This document shows, piece by piece, positions 61,777-64,000 of a stretch of DNA of 64,000 bases. Location of the stretch: positions 1-64,000 of the forward strand of contig NC_050470.1 in the NCBI RefSeq assembly GCF_013373865.1, written 5' to 3'. Both the position numbers and the translations under genes were made by a program. The notes beneath the pieces are model-generated. The model had not been told where the DNA came from and did no database searches. It saw only the letters and a program-made list of their open reading frames with translations. The DNA is from Monomorium pharaonis (Eukaryota; Arthropoda; Insecta; Hymenoptera; Formicidae). Each line of letters begins with the position of its first letter. Within the stretch, counting starts at the first letter, position 1.

Positions 61777-62205
61777 TTATATTTTTAATATTTTTTTATA
61801 TCGACTTTGCTTCTTTTTATAAAGTTCAATTGCTTGTGTCAATATCATATTTGTTACATACCGCATGTTGGATAATAATTTAATAGCATATGGCCAAAAA
61901 TCATGATGTTTGCTATTTTCAGTTACTGCAACACGTAAAGGAGTTTCTGGACGCAAAGTGTGTGCGTTAATGGAATCAAAAACTTCGTTAAAAAAATCTA
62001 AAACTATTGCTGTATCATATCCTGCTTTGTTTGGTATTTGTAGCGGACCAATTTGTGAGTCGATAAATCCTCCTGCAAAGATAAATAAAGTACATATTAA
62101 TATATTATGCAATTCAATAATAAATTAACAAAAGTAATAATTATCACTTATTCAATTACCTTTAATTTTGCTGTTGTATTTTGCTGTTGTACAATACAAA
62201 TCCAT
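61777..62205 (-). CDS. Small spliced gene resembling part of a P-element/THAP9-type transposase
   Basis: Coding exons 62160-62205 (ATG at 62205, in-frame TGA just upstream) and 61777-62072 join in phase to 113 residues. An upstream non-coding exon is suggested by CTGATAAG|GTAAGT at 62518, with an acceptor TTTGCAG near 62232. The segment TAIVLDFFNEVFDSINAH, then RPETPLRVAVTENSKHHDFW, recalls the part of P-type transposases following the catalytic core (FFN..FDS.N, then PLR.A...); the family call is from memory of that pattern. There is no THAP zinc finger and no DDE triad, so it cannot act as a transposase. It may be a domesticated fragment or a remnant that keeps its splicing. The C-terminus is Lys-rich (YKKKQSRYKKILK). 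Confidence 0.5.
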
Positions 62206-62518
62206 TCAACTATGATTAAAATTGAAAACTGCAAACTAAAAATAAAAGAATCTTAAAAATTATGTCTTTATTATCTTTAGGCACACGTGCACAAATAATT
62301 ATTGTGTTTTTATAATCTGACAGACATTGCAAAAAATTGTACTTATAAAATTAGCACAAATTCTGTTTACAAAAATATATGCAAAACATTTTATTATAAT
62401 ATAAAATTGATATGTAAAATATAAAACTATACTACTAAAACTAACATAACCTCTATTATCGATTACCTCTATTATCTGTGATATTTTTATTTTTATATTT
62501 TATATGCAACTTACCTTA

Positions 62519-62650
62519 TCAGACAATATTGTTGATATTCTTTATACACGTTCCACACGCACTTTATACCAATTTCTTTTTTTCTATTGTAAATTAAAAA
62601 TCTTCACAAGAGATATCCGTAATATATATCACGTTCTGATCACAAATCTA
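62519..62650 (-). other. Candidate non-coding first exon of the transposase-like gene
   Basis: Minus-strand segment ending at a consensus donor, GTCTGATAAG|GTAAGTTGC. The 5' limit is a guess. It begins close to the CTCF-like block at 62677 and would be divergent with GOLPH3, possibly sharing a promoter region. Confidence 0.35.
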
Positions 62651-62676
62651 AGTTCTGACCGTTAAAGTGATATAAG

Positions 62677-62709
62677 CGCCACCTGGCCGAATATACCAGA
62701 ATGAACTAA
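62677..62709 (+). promoter_or_regulatory. 33-bp block with CTCF-like core, right copy
   Basis: CGCCACCTGGCCGAATATAC followed by a diverged seven bases and AACTAA, same orientation as the left copy. The reverse complement carries AGGTGGCGC, a good match to the insect CTCF core. It lies between the transposase-like gene and GOLPH3, where an insulator or promoter element would be plausible. Confidence 0.5.
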
Positions 62710-63379
62710 CGCGGCCTGAAATTTCATATAGGAGTTGACCGTGCATGGCCTCTGCGTGGCACGAGTGGCAGGCGTATCGAATCCTGCGAATACGAGCTCG
62801 ATGATTTACATCTCGATTTTGCACGTGTATCTCGCACTGACGTCTTCCTCGCGGACGTGTCGTATCTTGTGGTGAGTCGGTGACATGTTAAGCGGCCGAC
62901 AGAGAGCTGCGGTGAAGATCCCATCGTGATCCCATACGCATTCCTTTCACGGGTGCATTTCGTGCGGCACGTCGCTCGGTTGTGGTGTCAGGTCGTAATC
63001 GCGCCACGTCGTGTCGCGCCGCGCGTTATCCGTCGCGCCGACTCGGCCCATCACGGGCATCGCGGGCAATTGTGCGAGCCGGATGGAGAGGAGGTCAATG
63101 AGAGGGCCTGGCCATCTTGGATGAGACATGTCTCTTTGGAGTAAACGTCAACGGCACAGTGTTTACCGTGCGATGCATACTTGCTTCGGTATCTTTTAAT
63201 AACGACATCGCGTCTGGGACGGAGGAAACGTCCGTTTAGCGAAGCCGACGAGGAGATCTCGCGGTGGTGTGTCCCCTCCGGAGGAGCACGCGGAGGAGCA
63301 CGTACTCCTAAGTGGTGGTGGTGGTGGTGGTGGTGGTGGTGGTGGTGGTGGTGGTGACCTGTCGTGGTACCTGCGCCGC
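62710..63379 (+). promoter_or_regulatory. GOLPH3 promoter and 5' UTR region
   Basis: A CpG-rich 670-bp stretch upstream of the GOLPH3 start. No unambiguous TATA or initiator was fixed. It includes upstream ATGs such as that of a 72-codon frame at 62926 and a (GGT)n tract just before the start codon. Sequence in frame with GOLPH3 remains open upstream of the ATG (see findings). Confidence 0.5.
63312..63356 (+). repeat. (GGT)n trinucleotide repeat, about 15 units
   Basis: Pure GTG/GGT repeat 24 bp upstream of the GOLPH3 ATG. In the GOLPH3 frame it would encode polyglycine if translation began upstream. Confidence 0.97.
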
Positions 63380-63984
63380 ATGATGAATCGCGGTGACGGG
63401 CTGGTGCAGCGACGACGCGTGGTCAACAGCGGTGGCAGCGGCATTGGCGGTGGTGGCAGCGGCCACGGCCAGGATGGTCCGAACGCAGACACCGTCGGCA
63501 ACAACGACAAATTATCTGGACAAAGCCCGGACACAGACTGCCTGTCCCAGAAGGATCTCAACTGTAATCCCACCATCGACGATGACTCCGACAAAGAAAC
63601 ACGTCTCACTCTTATGGAGGAGGTCCTGCTGCTGGGGCTTAAGGATAAAGAGGTTCATATTTTCACTCTAGAAATCCCTGTTTTCCTCCGTCAACTTCTG
63701 GAGCAGTCAAAGTTTGACCATGTCCTCTTTTTCATAGGGATACACGTCTTTCTGGAATGACTGCATAAGTTCTGGATTAAGAGGATGTATCTTGGCAGAA
63801 CTTGCCTTTCGGGGTAGGGTGGAGCTGGAGAAGGCTGGCATGCGTAAGAAGAGTCTGCTGACTAGAAAGCTCTTATTGAAAAATGACGCACCTACGGGAG
63901 ACGTACTGTTGGATGAAGCTTTGAAACACTTAAAAGATACAGACCCACCCGAAACTGTGCAGAGTTGGATAGAATACCTTAGTG
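63380..63984 (+). CDS. Golph3: Golgi phosphoprotein 3 (GOLPH3), N-terminal exons
   Basis: GOLPH3 binds PI4P on trans-Golgi membranes and retains glycosyltransferases; it also links Golgi to the cytoskeleton and, in flies, to cytokinesis (family knowledge). Exon 63380-63652 joins exon 63738-63984 in phase (KDKE|GYTSFW), and the last exon ends at G|GTTAGT inside YLSG, so the gene continues beyond the window. The start is the ATG at 63380 or, more likely, the next codon (63383), giving MNRGDGLVQRRR, which matches the conserved SGLVQRR start of the family. A Gly/Ser-rich linker precedes the GPP34 domain: ETRLTLMEEVLLLGLKDKEG, WNDCISSGLRGC, KSLLTRKLL and DAPTGDVLLDEALKH. Two features are conserved: the tryptophan of the PI4P pocket (SFWND) and the arginine-rich patch near the N-terminus. 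The donor GAG|GTTCAT is non-optimal but required by the protein match. Confidence 0.95.
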
Positions 63985-64000
63985 GTTAGTTCTTTTATTG

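Overview
This window is nuclear DNA from an insect, most likely a hymenopteran and quite possibly an ant. The genes carry many short GT-AG introns, conserved proteins are animal-like, CpG is not depleted across much of the window, intergenic DNA alternates CpG-rich and AT-rich patches, and long (GA)n/(CT)n tracts and short palindromic DNA-transposon derivatives are common. The species call is an inference from style, not from a marker gene. No prokaryotic features, CRISPR arrays, tRNAs or rRNAs were seen. Left block (1-7.5 kb), compact and housekeeping: the C-terminal half of cleavage/polyadenylation factor CPSF160 (Cpsf1, + strand, cut by the window edge); a five-exon EF-hand gene of the EFCAB2/DRC8 (axonemal dynein regulatory complex) family starting 350 bp downstream; then, convergent on the minus strand, a seven-exon dienoyl-CoA isomerase (ECH1) ending in the peroxisomal signal SKL. 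Next (7.4-9.4 kb) comes a transposon-derived patch: a 64-bp hairpin, a broken HARBI1-like fragment with a 12-bp tandem repeat, and one palindromic element inserted into the arm of another. From about 9.3 to 32.8 kb I find no conserved coding sequence. The stretch holds candidate small 5' exons (9.34-9.73 kb and 13.81-13.91 kb), microsatellites, two copies of one palindromic MITE and one hAT-like MITE. It reads best as the long 5' intron/promoter region of the next gene. The centre (32.8-44.8 kb) contains two large scaffold-type genes, each with two C-terminal PDZ domains, arranged tail-to-tail with stop codons about 525 bp apart: a 980-residue product on + and a 775-residue product on -. Their last PDZ domains are clearly related to each other and to the pro-IL16/PDZD2 type, which suggests an old inverted local duplication. 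From 44.8 to 61.4 kb there is again little recognisable coding sequence (probably 5' introns of the minus PDZ gene plus intergenic DNA), apart from two open segments near 59 kb. At the right end a small spliced minus-strand gene resembles part of a P-element/THAP9-type transposase; a duplicated 33-bp block with a CTCF-like core lies on each side of it. The window ends in the first two coding exons of Golgi phosphoprotein 3 (GOLPH3). The genes do not form one pathway. The features most worth following up are the paired PDZ genes, the transposase-derived gene with its duplicated flanking blocks, and the nested palindromic elements.
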